From positions 1,432,239 to 1,496,238 of the forward strand of contig NW_003314296.1 in assembly GCF_000143415.4 (NCBI RefSeq): DNA of 64,000 nt. Reading direction: 5' to 3'. Below, in pieces: positions 10,184 to 23,954 of the stretch (positions within the stretch are counted from its first letter, which is position 1; every line of letters starts with the position of its first letter). Below the pieces are notes generated by a model. That model saw only the letters and a list, made by a program, of their open reading frames with translations, was not told the origin of the DNA and made no database searches. A program made the translations under genes and the position numbers. The DNA comes from Selaginella moellendorffii. Lineage: Eukaryota > Streptophyta > Lycopodiopsida > Selaginellales > Selaginellaceae.

Positions 10184-13100
10184 CTAATGGTAGACTTGTG
10201 GAGAGGCGTAGTACTCACTCTCATTGAAAACTGGTCGCAAATCCTCATCGCACATAAAATTCAATGGGAAACAGACGAGATGTCCTCGAATCCCCTCAAC
10301 CATGGTCGCATTACTACTAAAAAATGGAGCTTCTCCTCCGGCGTGAGAGCTATCGTCGGCCACGCCCAAGTCGATACTTACATGGTGGCCATTCTTTTCT
10401 TTCTCTTTTCGCGACGAGATTATCTGCCGCAGTTGAGTCCTGGAATGTTTTCCGGTTAAGTTCTAGTTCTCACAAACAAAAACTCCGAAGACTTACCTTG
10501 TGTGTATGGAATCGTTCGGGATGCATCCAAAAATGGTGTCATACAATCCTGTGTTGAGCTGCAGTGACGAATTCGTCTTGATGAGAAAGACGAGACAAAG
10601 AAAAGTCTAGTTTTTTGTTTCGTGTTACCTCTGCTCTTGACGTCCAAACGTCCTTGTAAGTGGTCTCACAAATAGGATCTTTGATCACGTCTGCCTGGAA
10701 AGTTTCACATGTTAAGCACGAGCGAGCTTCACAGAGATGTGCTTTCACTTACTTCGGACGCTTGGAAACCGAGATGCTCGACCCAGAGTGATTTTCTCAG
10801 TCCGTGAGCGAACCTTCCGGCTTTGTAAGCAGTGTTGTTCATTAAGGACGTGACAAATTCTTTGTCTTCGATCACGACCGCGATCTGGAAAGAGAATCGA
10901 GGATTAGCATCAAACAAAAAGCGAAACTTCTTTTGCTTCTTACTTCTGAGTCTCTCGACCCAAGTAAACTCCTATCGTTGATATTTGCCGAGCCTATAAG
11001 CGTCACCCTATCGTCTACTATCAAAATTTTACTATGTACATATATCTGCGAGAATGGAAACAACATGAGCAACGGATGAGCAAAATTTCTTGAAAGTTTG
11101 CTAACCTGATTAGTTACAAGTGGCCCGTTTTCTTTCAGCTTGCCGTGTTGTCTCAGGCCGTAAAAACTAACAAAATCTTCCACTGCGTCCCCCATAGTGT
11201 CTCTTAGACGCTTCAACAACGACGAATTTCCACGGCATATGGTTCTATATTGCCAATGAATGATGGCTCTAACAGATGCTGCTCCTGTATCATCGACACC
11301 ACCCTACAAATGGAAAACATGCTTAAATGTCGCCATTTAACGAGTTTGGAATCTTACCTGAAAACCAGGAAGCAGTGGCAACAGTATAATCACCCTGAAA
11401 CACTGTTTTTCTTTGTACGCACGTAGTATCCTTGTATAAAGTGATTCCAAAACACGATTTTGAATCACGGAATCGCCATCCAGTCCAGAGATAAAGAACT
11501 GGTTCTGAATGAAAGATGATACGTTAGGAGACATCATATGAAACAGTGTCGAAAAGTACCTCGATATAGATGAAGTGCTCGGCTTTGTCAATCAACGAGC
11601 AATATGCAGCTTCTATGCTCCGCTCTTCCACCTGGCTTGTTCCAGCAGACCACTGTCCAACACTTCGAACCACCTGACAGTTGCATTTAACTCGAGAACC
11701 GACTTCCTTCACGTCCTCTTGAGGCGAAGGATTATCTTTCTCCCACCAATCTTCTGCACTACCATTCGCATCATACCACTTCACACCGTCTGGACCGTCA
11801 CTGGCTACGAAGTTGAGCAATGGTAGATCAACGCTGTTGTTGCTACTGTTAAACTTGCTGAATCTTGCCAGTAACTTCGAATGTTTGCTGTTGTCCGCCA
11901 GGAGGTCTTTCAGCTCCTCAGTCTGATCCGGTGCTTCTACGGCGGGTAGAAGGGTTGGTATATCATCGGTAGATGACCTTGGTTTCAAGGACGCTTTTCT
12001 AAGCTCTTCCTGCGCTTCCATGAGAGCCTCTTCTGCCTCCTTACCAGTAAGGTAATGAGGAATAACCATATGATGATGCGGCAGCAGTAGAGGTATGGCT
12101 TGTTCATTGGGTGCCTTGTTTCTCTGAGAACAAAACACTACAAAATTTCAGAAACAGATTGTAACACTGGTGCCTTACCTTTGCATAATTCCAACGCTGG
12201 ACAAAATGCCGTGCGACATCCCGACAAGCTGGACCCCATATTGCACACTGAATATCATGCCATGGCATGCGAGGTGTTTTTTGCCTGTTAATCTCGTCCT
12301 TTGTTGCATCTTCCCAGGAGTTTGGCTCCGATTCCCTGGAAAGCAAGGCGATTTTTCTGAGAAAAAAAATCGCTGATAAAATCTAGAAAAGATACCTGGG
12401 ATTGTAGTAGTCCTTCCCGGGCCAGATAACAGCTTGATCATCCCTCAGAAGATGGTGAGGGTCATCATACCGTCCAAAACAGAGGTCCAAACCTCCTAAA
12501 AAACATATTCTTTGATCGACAATCACAATTTTCTCGTGGTGCGACCTAAGAAGATGTTGGTATAGAAAAAATAAAAATAAGATTCTTACCACAAATAAAC
12601 GCCAGAAGAGAAGTGATCGGGATATCTTAAAACTTTAATGTTTTCGTGTATTCCAAGTAGCTTTCTTTTCGTGTACAGGCTGTTGATTTTCAAAGCCAAC
12701 GCAACTTCCTTGTACAGAAGAACATAAATCTAGAAGAGAAAAAGGACGATCAAAAAGATGAATACCAGCATAAGGACAACAAACCTGTACTCCTTCTCTT
12801 GCCTTCGCACCAAGCAAAGAATCCAACCGAGAAGACTCGTGAAGAGCAAACGGACGTCTGAGATAAAGCTCAGGACAGAACCACCAATCAGCTATAAAAA
12901 TCTATATAAGAGATAGTGAGAAAAAAATGCCAAAATGAATTGTATGTTACCTCTGACTTCGCGGATGAAATCGTTGATGCAATAGCATCAAATGCCGACT
13001 TTCCATCTATGAAATATTGCGCCTTACTACCATCGCTTGTAAGTCCCCTTGGAGGAGCAAAAGAGCCAAAGCGATGAGGATGGCACCATCCTTCAGGTGG

Positions 13101-14364
13101 TCTTAGCCCGGCATCGTTTATAGCAGCTATCCATTCAGCTGCCCCTCGCGCACCTTTGGTTCTCACGCGAACACTTCTATTGCCGCAAGTTACCTGCAAG
13201 TCACGTCAAATTCCCAAACGGATGCAAGCCAGTCAAAACTCACGGCAAATCCAGATTGTAGACGACTCCTCTCTGGCTTAGCAAGGGATATCTGACCTTC
13301 CGTGTTGTTTGAGAGAACATCAAAGACAATGATGTCCAAAGGTTTTGGATCGAAAGGATGAGCAAGAAAAGCGAGGAAACCAGGCTTTAATACTGCCCAA
13401 ACCTGCAATTCATCAACGTTTACTTTCTTGAAACGCAAAAGAAGACGTGCCAAACCTTCATCCACCTTTCTCCACAACAATTGAAACAAGAAGAAAAGCA
13501 TCCTTGTTCCTTGTCGTCCAGATGGCATACCCTGACATATCCCTCCTTCAGCTTAGAGCCGTATTCTGGTGCAAACGAAAGAGCTGAGACCCCGAAAAAT
13601 TTGCAAACCTGACAAACGACGATAGTAAAATTGCATAGAAACAAGCAGGCGAGACTAACCGCTTCACTGTTGAGCAGCTCGAGATTCTTGACAAAATGAT
13701 CGAGGTATGTTTGCATCTCTGAGATGGAATTGTCTGCTATGCTCGGAAGTCTTCCCAGCGTTGGACGAATGACGGGAAGTGCTGCTGCAGAAGGAACGTC
13801 TCTGGAAAAGAAACGTTAATCTGTCAATTTCTTCAATTTCTTCACAAAGACGAGAAGACGAGAAGAAGAAAAAGTTACCGTGGCATCGAATGCGTGCGAG
13901 TGATAGTTGCATCGTGTTGCTCGTAATCCTCGTGAGCTTGAGCGTCCCAAGACGATTGTAGCTTTTGTATCCATTCGATGATCTAGTCGCCAAGACAGAG
14001 AAAAGAAGGATAAAAAACAATCCGAGAAAAGAAATCGCGAGCCTAGAAGCTTACTTTCTCATGCTTTTCCTTCAGATCCTCCAGAAACGCTCTCGTTTTC
14101 ACGGCGGCGTGGAGCAATAGCGCCTGTGTGGCTTTTTTGTACACAGTCCATTTGAACTGCGCGCATCACAAGAATTTACCTCGAACGGGAATGGAAAGGT
14201 TTTACCTGTTTGTAAACCAATTCGATCGTGTATCGCAGCTCCCCGCTGCTCTGGCGGCACACCGAGACGATCGACAATTGTGGCAGCTCCTCAAACACGC
14301 TGCACCGATCGGAGGCCGATGCCCGCTCCGGGGAGCGCACGGGCATGTAGCGATTCTCGGCCAT
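10184..14364 (-). CDS. PLDZ: Phospholipase D zeta (PX-PH type)
   Basis: Nineteen exons join in phase to 1050 residues: 14364-14206, 14156-14055, 13982-13879, 13801-13660, 13608-13456, 13402-13244, 13193-12951, 12901-12785, 12729-12590, 12545-12396, 12335-12179, 12123-11560, 11504-11358, 11303-11106, 11045-10944, 10884-10753, 10694-10629, 10558-10497, 10439-10184. The enzyme hydrolyses phosphatidylcholine and other phospholipids to phosphatidic acid. The N-terminus holds a PX domain (about residues 40-170) and a split PH domain (about 185-350) with a Cys cluster ([13 protein letters not shown]). The two catalytic HxKxxxxD motifs are HHEKIVIVD (about 442) and HSKILIVDD (about 849). The C-terminus, [14 protein letters not shown], matches plant PLD zeta endings. 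PX-PH PLDs need no calcium and bind phosphoinositides, unlike C2-type plant PLDs. The ATG at 14364 is the first in-frame one. All key residues are present. Confidence 0.95.
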
Positions 14365-17300
14365 CGCGCACACAAGCCCTAAGTTCTATGACCTACTTGG
14401 CCAGAAAAGGGCCAACATTACACGGAATGTGAAGCGAGTGGTTTTAGTGAAGATAGGTAAAAAGGGCCTTTGATTTTCTAGAAGCTTTAAGAGTTAAACA
14501 TTGTCCTATTACCCAAAGTGGAGGTTCTTCTTTGCTCTAGTGTTTAATAAGATTGTGTTTTTGGTTCTTGGTTCCAAGTCAATCTCCTCATTCTCATTAT
14601 GCTATGGTGTAAGATGGTGTCATTAGAGGTTTCATCTTCATATTGGTGTGTTATCTTCAGATCAAGCTTTAGAATGTGTTATGGGGGCATGAATTTGTTG
14701 GTGTTATGCTTATCTTTGGTATTGCCATGATTTTATGGTGTCTTGCTCTCTCCCATTGATGTAGAGCCACTAACATTGATTGAAGGGGAAGATAGTGGCA
14801 GAAAAACAAAACAAATAAAAAAAAGTAAATAAACAAACTAACGCAGCCAAAAATGACCCTTCATACTTTCCAGGGCAGTTATTGGTTCTTGATAATGCAA
14901 TTCTAACGTTTTGACATAATTCCACAACAACTATATAAACTAATACTTAGAAACATTTGTTTTCATTTAGATTAGGGGCTGATCCATTGTGGGTGCTGTT
15001 CAACCAGCTATATCCACTCTACAAGATAGTAGCAAGGTGAAGTTTTTTAGTTACAGGTCTTTTAATGAGAAGAGAAGGTGTCACTATAGAAGCCTATAAA
15101 GCTAATGCTAGATACATACTTTCTTTTATTGATCAACTTTTGTTTTATTTTTATTTTTTCTTGTGGACCAAAAGTAATAGGGGGTGAGTTGTGAAACTTG
15201 GATCATGCATCCAAGGCTGTTTTAAGATGAGGATATTTTCCATTCTGAAATGTCAAAATATTGATTTTAAATATTTACCATTATAAAAATTAGGTCAAAC
15301 TAACTTCTAAACTCAATTTATGTAAACCCAGATATAAAACTTTTTTCCAACCTTTTTTACATTGGTTTAATACCCTAAACCAATATAAAAACCTGGAAAG
15401 CTACTCCACAAAGGTGGCATATTCAAACAAACAAAATCATTATAATGTGGTATATAAGAAATTCATAGTAATTTTAATTATTAATATATAATTAAAACAT
15501 TTTAAATATAATTTAACATGTAAATTAATGTAATATTTATAAGTCTATAAGTGTGACTTGTTGTTAATTATCTATATGAAAGTTTTTAATTTATCAGTTA
15601 ATTTAATGAGAAGATTTTCCCCTAGTGTAGAAATTACTTAAAACTTTGTTCATTTGTTTGTAATAAATTGAAAGAGTAAAAGTAGTTATAGTGTGGTAGT
15701 TGATTTAAATATTATTTTATTAGTTTATATAAATTAGTAATTTAAAAGTAAAATTTATGCAAAGAATATAAATATGTATCTAAGTTGCTAAAAAACCCTA
15801 GTTTATATATAGGAGAGAGTGGTCCAGATTGAAACTAATATGATGGTAGTAAAAACCTTTCTATACTAATATTAGTCTTTTCTAATAGATGAAGGGTCTT
15901 GGGATATTTAGGATTAAGTATTAATTAATAACTTACATTGCCATCTCAAATATGGTAACTAACATACTTATTTAATACCACCAAATATTAACTCTTGAAT
16001 TTTGACTTCATGAAAGATCACCTAATCCAGTATTACTCAAACCTTAACCCTAAATATCTTAATTGATTAGAAAAGGAGATGCATTATTGTTCATTTAAAT
16101 TTTTATAGATTGTTTTTTAAGTTATTATTGTTTGGTTACTTTAGACTATAAGCACTTGTGAAAGTGTGGCATATCCTCAGTCAAGATGTTAAGACATGAA
16201 ATACCTTAAGTATAAATGTGGGATCATTATCCAAGAGAATCCGCTTCAAATAAAATTATTGGAACACCACTCAATTGAGGAAGAAATATTTATCAGTAGT
16301 TGTAGAGGCACTAGCAAGAACATTGATTTTTATTGAACAAGCCAAATAGTTGGACGTAATAATGATATACTCATTAGTACTAGTTGATTGTAAAAAATGT
16401 TTTATCAAATCAAATGCTACCAACTTAAATTAAAATTATAATTGATTCCAATTGTCCTTCCACATCACGAGGGGGAATAATACAAGCTTAGCACTAAATG
16501 CAACTATACACATACTAAATATATCATATAATAACTTCAGCTAATAGAAAGACTTACCAAGCTTCTTTGTTACACAATAATGTCCTATATGCCCACTTAT
16601 AATAAAAGAGTCATAGTAAACATAGAAAAAGTATGGAATAAATATTTATAAGATCTTAAGGGGTAAGGTGTCAAGAGAACGAGACTCTCAAGAGAGCTAT
16701 GACTCTCAACTTTCATTCATGAGGGTGTGAATTTGTAAGGAAGCATAGTGAATTGTAAGAAACCAAAAAAAAAAAAAACTCAAGAAACAATTTATAAAGG
16801 TTTAAATATAAAGGGAACAAACCCATAAATAAGAGTGCACCCCCTTTTTCAATCAGTTAAGGGTTATGGGTAAGTGTCCTTGAGTTTAAATAATACTGAG
16901 CTAGGTGACCCAAGAAATCCAAATTTAGGAGCTTACACAAAATGCCAATTCTATTTGACAAACTACAACATAATTTATCGCAACACCTAATACCACCAAC
17001 TTCATTTACAGTATAGACAAGTTTATACCACTCTCTTTTCTACCAAACTCAAAACTAGTCAAATACTAAAGTATTCATGGAGCAATAGCAAAGTTCCAAA
17101 ACAAAAAAATTAATTATTATAATCTAAGCTTTCTAATAGCAAGCTTAAGTAAAATAGTTTAGCACTTCATTACTATCTATCCCACAACTCACCACTTGTA
17201 AGACCATTATAACCACCATATATTGAAGGAGAGATTTTGATTGCATGGTGTGAACAAGAGCAATAAATCAAATCTTATTACAAATCATCTCTCAAAGAAA

Positions 17301-19309
17301 AGAAAATGATTTACATGTTTAATCTTTTGTCTCTGATGACTTTCTTTTCATTTTCAACTTGTTTAAACTTCAAGTATACATTTGCATTGCCCTTAGTCAA
17401 GTCTAAGAAATAAAAGAGCATAACAATGACTATTTGAACCAATACACTAATTTTTATTGTCTTGATTGATTCACTTATAATCATGCTTAAAAGAGATCCA
17501 TTAGTGTTGTGTTAAACAGTTATAGACTAGCCTATTCACCACTCTTTACAAATCTAGGGGAGGTTTACTTTTATCTATGGTAACATGGAATAACTCATGG
17601 TAACCACCAATATACCAATATTAATCTTGCCAACTCATAGTGTAATCTTAAATTGTTAATATGCCTTATCCATGAGCCTAAGCGCAAACTTGTACAAATG
17701 AAACATCTTACATTCATCCTATGAGCCTAAGTGAAAACTCACATAATATAACTAAAATCCATACCTAAAGGACACATGCAGAGTTATAGCAATCAAACAT
17801 GTACCCACTCAAATCATTGTTTTCATCTTTATGTATACAATGAGAATAATTGCCCAATCTCATTAGATAACACTCATTGAAACATATTTTCTAATACCAA
17901 ATATAGCATACATGGTTTTCACCCTTTATCCTATGGTGATTTACCATAAAATAACCACAAAGTAAAACTTAAACTCTTGGACACGTGGCCAAGAGCAATA
18001 GAGTGAAACTTGAGCTTTAGGGCCTTAGGCCTCTGAATAAAGGTACAGAGTCAAACTCCTAAGCAGAGTTAGTCTCTAGGACAATCATAAAATCTTATTA
18101 AATATGGAATAGTGCTAAATTGTAAATCTAAATATAGGAACAACACCATTGTGTTTAAGATAATCTTTATTTTTCTTTAAACTAGGCTAAATATACTTGG
18201 CTAAATAGACACTTAGGAATTCCTTCATTATATTCATTCGGCTAAGTATAGATGCTAAATCAAATTTACTAACACTTGAGTAAGAAGGAGTGATAAAGGG
18301 TTTAGCAATGTCAATTTCCTATTATTGTGGTAGTAAGGAAAGAATATTTGAAAAGATTTGTCGATACATAACTTTCCATACCCACAATTACATTTGTGAT
18401 AAAGCATCATCACAACTGTTAGTATGTTTAAATACATGCTTGAAGATGCTTAGGAGAAAACTCTAATCCATATGAGTGGTTACATTTAAATCATTATACC
18501 ATTACAGTACTATCCTTTAAAGATATGTAGGAAACTCATGCAGATGCCAGACATTATTTTAAGAATGATAGGTAACAATCACTGTAAAGTAGTTAAACCA
18601 ATAATATATTTCATCTCACTATAGAAGAACTTTAGTTGGGGCAAGAGCAAGAGGAGTTACATTATACAATTACAAATGTTGCCATCAACTCAATCTTATA
18701 ATTGCATGGCATTGAGCAATTGCATTAATTGTTACTTCAGAGTCAAAGAAGGAAGGAGGTTGCTACTTTGCCATGAAGATGAGAAAAAACAAAAGAGAAG
18801 AAATAAAAAAATCTATAATAATAAAAATGATGTAAAAGTTATATTTAAACTAAAATCATAAATTTAAGCACTCTTTAAGGACATTAAAATTGCCCTCAAC
18901 TCTACTAATTTGAGTGCATGGAATACAGAAACATGTATATCTAATTAGTCCAAAAACTATAGTTTATATACAGAAGTGATTAGTTTGGATTGAAACCAAT
19001 TTGATGGCTATCAAAATCCCACTTTGTTAATATTAATATATGGTATTGTAGCTATATATTTAAGCCTCACACTTTAATTAAATTATTATAGTTTTTAATA
19101 CATTTATAACTTAACTTATTAATTTATTAATATTATTATTAATATTATATTTAAGAAAATTTACTTTTACTCAAACAACCAAAACTTCTCCTCAATATAC
19201 AAAAGAATTTATAGAAGCCGACAGCTTGAGAAATCACAAGCACCCCCCAAAAAAAAGGCCTTATTGTAGCTCTCTTTTTTCCTCTTCCCCTCTTCAAAGT
19301 ATATGGAAT
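14365..19309. repeat. AT-rich decayed retroelement block, no genes
   Basis: No ORF here resembles a protein. Segments recur elsewhere in the window: about 16650-16935 and 17905-18060 match 30300-30900 in the same orientation; 18290-18420 matches 31300-31400; 18440-18620 matches 36290-36420 in inverted orientation; 15785-15870 and 18950-19040 match 35800-35890 inverted. The shared phrase around 'gtgcacccc..ttttcaatcagttaaggg' appears four times in the window. I read this as several overlapping, heavily mutated LTR-retroelement fragments. The last about 100 bases are 3' UTR of the importin gene. Confidence 0.6.
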
Positions 19310-22300
19310 TTACTTCCACTCACCAACAACCTTCAAGGAGGAGTTTTGAGCCATCTCCTTCTCGATCTCTTTCCTCCGAACCTCTGCATATTGCTCCACG
19401 CCGTGAGCCATGGCCTGGTGCTGGAAGTCGAGCGATCTCGACAGCGCTTGGAACCGGGCGGGATCACAAGCTGATATAGCTGGAAAACAGAGAGCAAAAC
19501 ATTTCTACATGAGCGCTCGAAAGCGAAAAAGCTAACATACCTTTTATGATGTCTGCGAAGAATATGAACGGGTCTACGTTATCAATGGCCGCTTGAAACT
19601 CTTCGTCGTCGATAAAGTCATCGTCGCTGTCGTCGTCGTCGTCTCTAGGCTGGAAAGATTTTGCCTGGCGAGAAAGAAAAAATAAAAGCACTTAGATCTA
19701 TCTAAACAGGTAAAAGAAAATCTATACGACCTGCGATGCTAGCTGTTGTAGCTTCTCGTTGTTCACTTCATCAGGGTCATCGTCGTCCCCGAGCTCTTTG
19801 TCCCAGTCCTCTTCGCCAGACTCCCAGCCATCCATGTCGCCGTTCTCCGTCTCTTTCGCGTTTTCTAGATCACGGGAGTTTTCTTGATAGAAATGATCAA
19901 ACAAATTGAAAGCTTTCTAGTTACCTGCAACCTGGTCCTTGTATGCAATGAGCAGTCTGAGAACAGCTCTGAAAATTTGATCTAGCCCCGATTGAAGTTC
20001 TGCTGGCAATGCTGAACCGGGCAAACTAAGTAGGGATGCCAATCCCAAGACACAGACTTTCTTGTCATGTTCCCTGTAAGCTTCCGACAATTAGTTTCCA
20101 TACCCCATCGCGTAAGGAAAAGAATACCGTCTGAAATGAGCCGGTAGCCCGCTCCTCTTGACAGCATAGAGCATTTGGAACCAAGACTGGAAAACACTGG
20201 TGGTTAACCTTAACTTCTGGAGGACGTTGAGGCATAATGCTGGATTGTAATAGAGAGCATTTGCAACCTGCACAAGTGAATACGATAAGTACTGTTATCT
20301 GGAAAGAGTGCGCAAGTTACCACTTCTATAAGTAGATCCTTAAGACCGTTTTTTGTAGTCGTACCATATCTATCGAGGCTTATTTTAAGGTAAGGCTCAA
20401 CCCACTCATCAACCCGACCTTTGCAATTTTGAAGAACGGATTCAATAAGTTTTGGTGCGGCTATAATGTCGGAATCATCCAGCTTCTCGTCAGACATTAC
20501 CTATAAGAATGGACAAAGAAAATGAGTAAGCGGCAGTTGAGTTATGCATACCATCGATAAGGCCTTGAACAAGCTTTGTTGATAATCAGGAGACTTGCAT
20601 GTCAAAAAGTGCTCTGTGCTTCTTGATATGTAATTGTCGAGTGGAACGAGTATGTCTACAAGAAAGAATCGGAGTACAGGAAAAAAGAAATTAATAATGG
20701 ATAAAAAAAACATAATCAAACTTACTCTCGAAGTAGTCTACTGCCCACTCATTCAATGCCTCCATGATAAGAGGCCAGAGAGTCCACATTTCCAAGGATA
20801 TTGAAGGCGAGTAATACGTCATGTATGACACAATCTCCAGTACTTCCTCAAAAACATCTGGAGCATATTGCGTTAAAAACAGACATAGAGTGCTTTCAGA
20901 ACTTCACCTTGTCCATCAGTAGTTAACATCTTCCGCATGATAGGAAGTAAGGTTGGTTCCATCTGCGGGAAAAGGTGTGGCAGAGCACTAACCGATTCGA
21001 GAATTGTCCCAATGGCTCTTAAACAGCCCATGGCAGCGAGTGCTCCCGAGTCATCGTCATCCTCATCGGTCTCTGAGGACTGCAAGCACTTCCAAAAGGC
21101 GGCCGCCTGTCATGGAAAAACGGAAAAGATGAGAAAATCCGCTGCTAGAGGTTTAGACAGTACCAGATTCTGGCATAAACCAAGAGCGTAAGGTGCCATC
21201 TCTTCGCCAAACTTGTTCACGATGGTCTCCAGAGTGAACACAAGATCCTCGTTCTCAACCTCGTTCATCAACTTAAAGAACTCTGTAAAGAAGAACTGAA
21301 GTTAGAAAGAATTTCAAGAGTGTACATGCACTTGCCATCCAAAAGTTGAGGTAAGATTGCCCGAATCTCCCCAAGATCTGCCAAGAAAAAAGATTCAAGA
21401 ATAAGGATAACAAGTCGTGATCTGGAGTTACCTTGAGATGCTTCGACAAAGGACCTGAGAGCGATCACAGAATCTACGCGCACTGGAAGGTCGGGATCTT
21501 TCAGAGCACATACAACACTTCGTAAAGCTGTCGTAAAATTTGCAGGGTTAGCAAAGGTGATACGCGCATATTGTCCAGAAACCCACGCAGCCTGTAATAA
21601 ATGATGAAGTTACTGACTGTCAAACAATTGAAGATGTTCCTCTACCTTGGCTCTCAAATGGCCAGCGGGACTGTTAAATTCTGGGTAGACATGCTGAACG
21701 AGCATTTGCTCCAGCTGATGCTTGTAAGGAGAGATTTGCTTGAGCCGATCGCTCAAGGATCCGACAGCCAAGAGGGCGCCATCCTTTTGTCTGTATGGCT
21801 TTTGATTTGCGGGGGCGGCATCATATCTGTCCAAAATATGAATGTCAGTACATTACATATATGAACAAATAAAGACACCTGTTAAAAACCTCTACGACAA
21901 ACTGCAAAAACTTTTGTAGATGTTCTTTACGCCTTCTAAAAAGCTCCAAAATAAAGTTTTGTGCAGCAGTTCGAGGGCTGTATAAATCTTCGATTATATC
22001 TGCGAAGTGGACAAAAAATAAGGAAAAAAAATCAAGGAACAGAAGAAACAAGGAAAAGTAATGACGAGATGCATACCATATCCTTTTCTCACATACTCAT
22101 GAGGGTCGTCTCTCCAAAGTTGCTCGTCAATCGAGTTAAAGCACATGAGAGGAAAGATAATCTCGAACAGTATTAAGTCGAGTTGCGGCTTCATCTGTTG
22201 GTATGTTTGAGGTTTGGACACGCTGTCAAACAAATAAAACGTGAGATGGCATTGAAGCACAAACTCTTACCATGTGGAAAGATATTGAAGAGAAAGGTTT

Positions 22301-23847
22301 AAAACTCTATCCGTCAAATACTCGCCCCGCTTGTAGACGCCCAAAAGATTCATGTAAGACTGCAGAAACTTGTCAGCAAAGTGTGTCTGGAACATTTCTG
22401 AGAAGTCCGAGCACTTGGATGATTTTGGATCACCAAAGCTGCAAAAGAAAACCCGCCTTAGAGACAAAACCACACGCTAAAAAACTTACCGATTATATAG
22501 CCGGTTCACAATGTGCAGAGTCCACTTCTTCACTTTCCACCATCCCCACGACTTACGCATCTCTAGATCGGCTGGCTGGCCCTCCGAAGGAACAGGTCTC
22601 TCGACAAGATTAAGGAAGCAGGTCATCCATCCCGTACACGTATTTAGATTACATAGAATGGGTGGAATATCTAGCTGCAAGATGAAAACCGTAAAGATCA
22701 GTCACGAAAAGGCGTGAAGAAAGAAATCACATACATATGTTGACGACCAAAAGATCTTGCAGATGAGCTTGATAAGGTCCGCAACCTCAATGGGAGGATT
22801 TGGTAACGAAATAAGATACTTCAGGATCTCTAAGAGCACTGGAAACATTGTGTCAAAAATCGCGTTGATAGGCATTCGATCACTATCCTCTTTAAACCTT
22901 GACACGCAAAGAGAGGAGCGTAAGTTTGTAAACTCTTGACATGATACTTTCTTACTCGTATTTCCGTGTAAGGATCCGCAATGCGTGCAATGCACCGTTG
23001 ATCCGTTGTTGATCCTGAGACTTTAGATTACTATCGATCCCCGGTACGAGGGAGGGCCAGCGGTCGGGAAAATCACAGTGCACCATTGTTTTCAAGCATT
23101 CGGCAAGCTGGACCCTGTTCATATACGCAACCATTAAACAAATCTCATTCAAGCGCACTGAAAAAGCAAAGCTTTTCCCATTAAAGAACAGAGAAATAAA
23201 AACGAAAGAAACTATTCAAGCATGGACGAGGAACTAGTAAATCATTCAAGCATACATAGAAGAAAAAAGAAGAACTAGTACAGACCTTATACAAGCATGA
23301 ATGAAGAACTAGTGAACCATTCAAGAATACATCGAGCAAACCATTTTTTCGAAGAACTAGTTACAGACCTCAAGAGAGATGGAACGTGAATGAGGGCCTC
23401 GAGAATGTTGTTTCGTATGGTGTTCCTATCGGTCTCGGATAGCTTGGGAAGATGGCCTGGAAAAGCAAAAACAAAGCTTTCTATGCTTTTGATCGACTCC
23501 TCGCACATCACGTACCATCTCGAGGACTCCACTCGCGAGAGAGCACATTCTTGAAATAAATACTCGCAATCTGGCGCACGGAGAGCTCCAAATTCGTCGA
23601 GACGATAATCTGTAGCAGTCGCACCAAATGCCCCTCGGCAAGCTCACACTGCGAGGAAAAAGGAATTCCATTCACATCAGCGCTTCATCCGATCGGATCT
23701 AAGACAGAGAGAAGACTGACTGATCGATCTCTCGATCAAACGATCGATCGCCATTACCTGCTTGAGGCGCTCCTCTCCAGCTTTTCTTTCATCGAGGTTC
23801 CGGCTGAGAGCTAGCTGCAAGACGGCGACGAGCGACTGGACATCCAT
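19310..23847 (-). CDS. Importin-7/8-type karyopherin beta (SAD2-like)
   Basis: Twenty-two exons join in phase to 1034 residues: 23847-23758, 23648-23516, 23456-23369, 23114-22956, 22897-22735, 22674-22490, 22438-22271, 22222-22077, 21999-21879, 21826-21646, 21591-21432, 21377-21336, 21282-21164, 21106-20908, 20857-20726, 20655-20552, 20500-20321, 20267-20128, 20073-19925, 19882-19731, 19664-19541, 19479-19310. The N-terminal importin-beta domain reads [14 protein letters not shown]. Family phrases follow: [77 protein letters not shown]. The acidic C-terminal insert ([16 protein letters not shown]) is typical for binding RanGTP or basic cargo. Length and order match Arabidopsis SAD2 (importin beta-like, about 1040 residues), which carries cargo such as MYB4 into the nucleus. 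The start is set at MDVQSL by homology; an in-frame ATG lies 21 bases upstream (23868). The intron after exon 12 uses a GC donor. Confidence 0.93.
23205..23368. repeat. Imperfect tandem repeats in importin intron 3, including a copied splice donor
   Basis: Units of the form 'gaactagt(aaa/gaa)ccattcaag(c/a)atacat' recur three to four times. One unit carries 'gtacagacctta', near identical to the true donor region 'gttacagacctcaag' at the exon 3 edge (23363-23373). The array makes this intron (23115-23368... exon 3 begins 23369) about five times the local norm. Confidence 0.7.
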
Positions 23848-23954
23848 TCCCAGTCGTGCGTGGGCCAAAACCCTAGCGCCTCCAACGCAATTTCTGCCCC
23901 ACTCTAGGGTTTAGGGCTCCTCTTCTCTCTCTCTCTCTCTCACACGGGCGAGAC
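23848..23954. promoter_or_regulatory. Bidirectional promoter between importin and bL27m genes
   Basis: Only 107 bases separate the divergent start codons. They hold AAACCCTA (23868-23875) and TAGGGTTTAGGG (23905-23916), telo-box motifs that in plants mark ribosomal-protein and other growth-linked genes, plus a CT repeat at about 23924-23941, usual in plant 5' leaders. No TATA box is visible. The two 5' UTRs must fall inside this interval or overlap the first exons. One telo box lies inside the possible upstream ATG extension of the importin gene. Confidence 0.6.
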
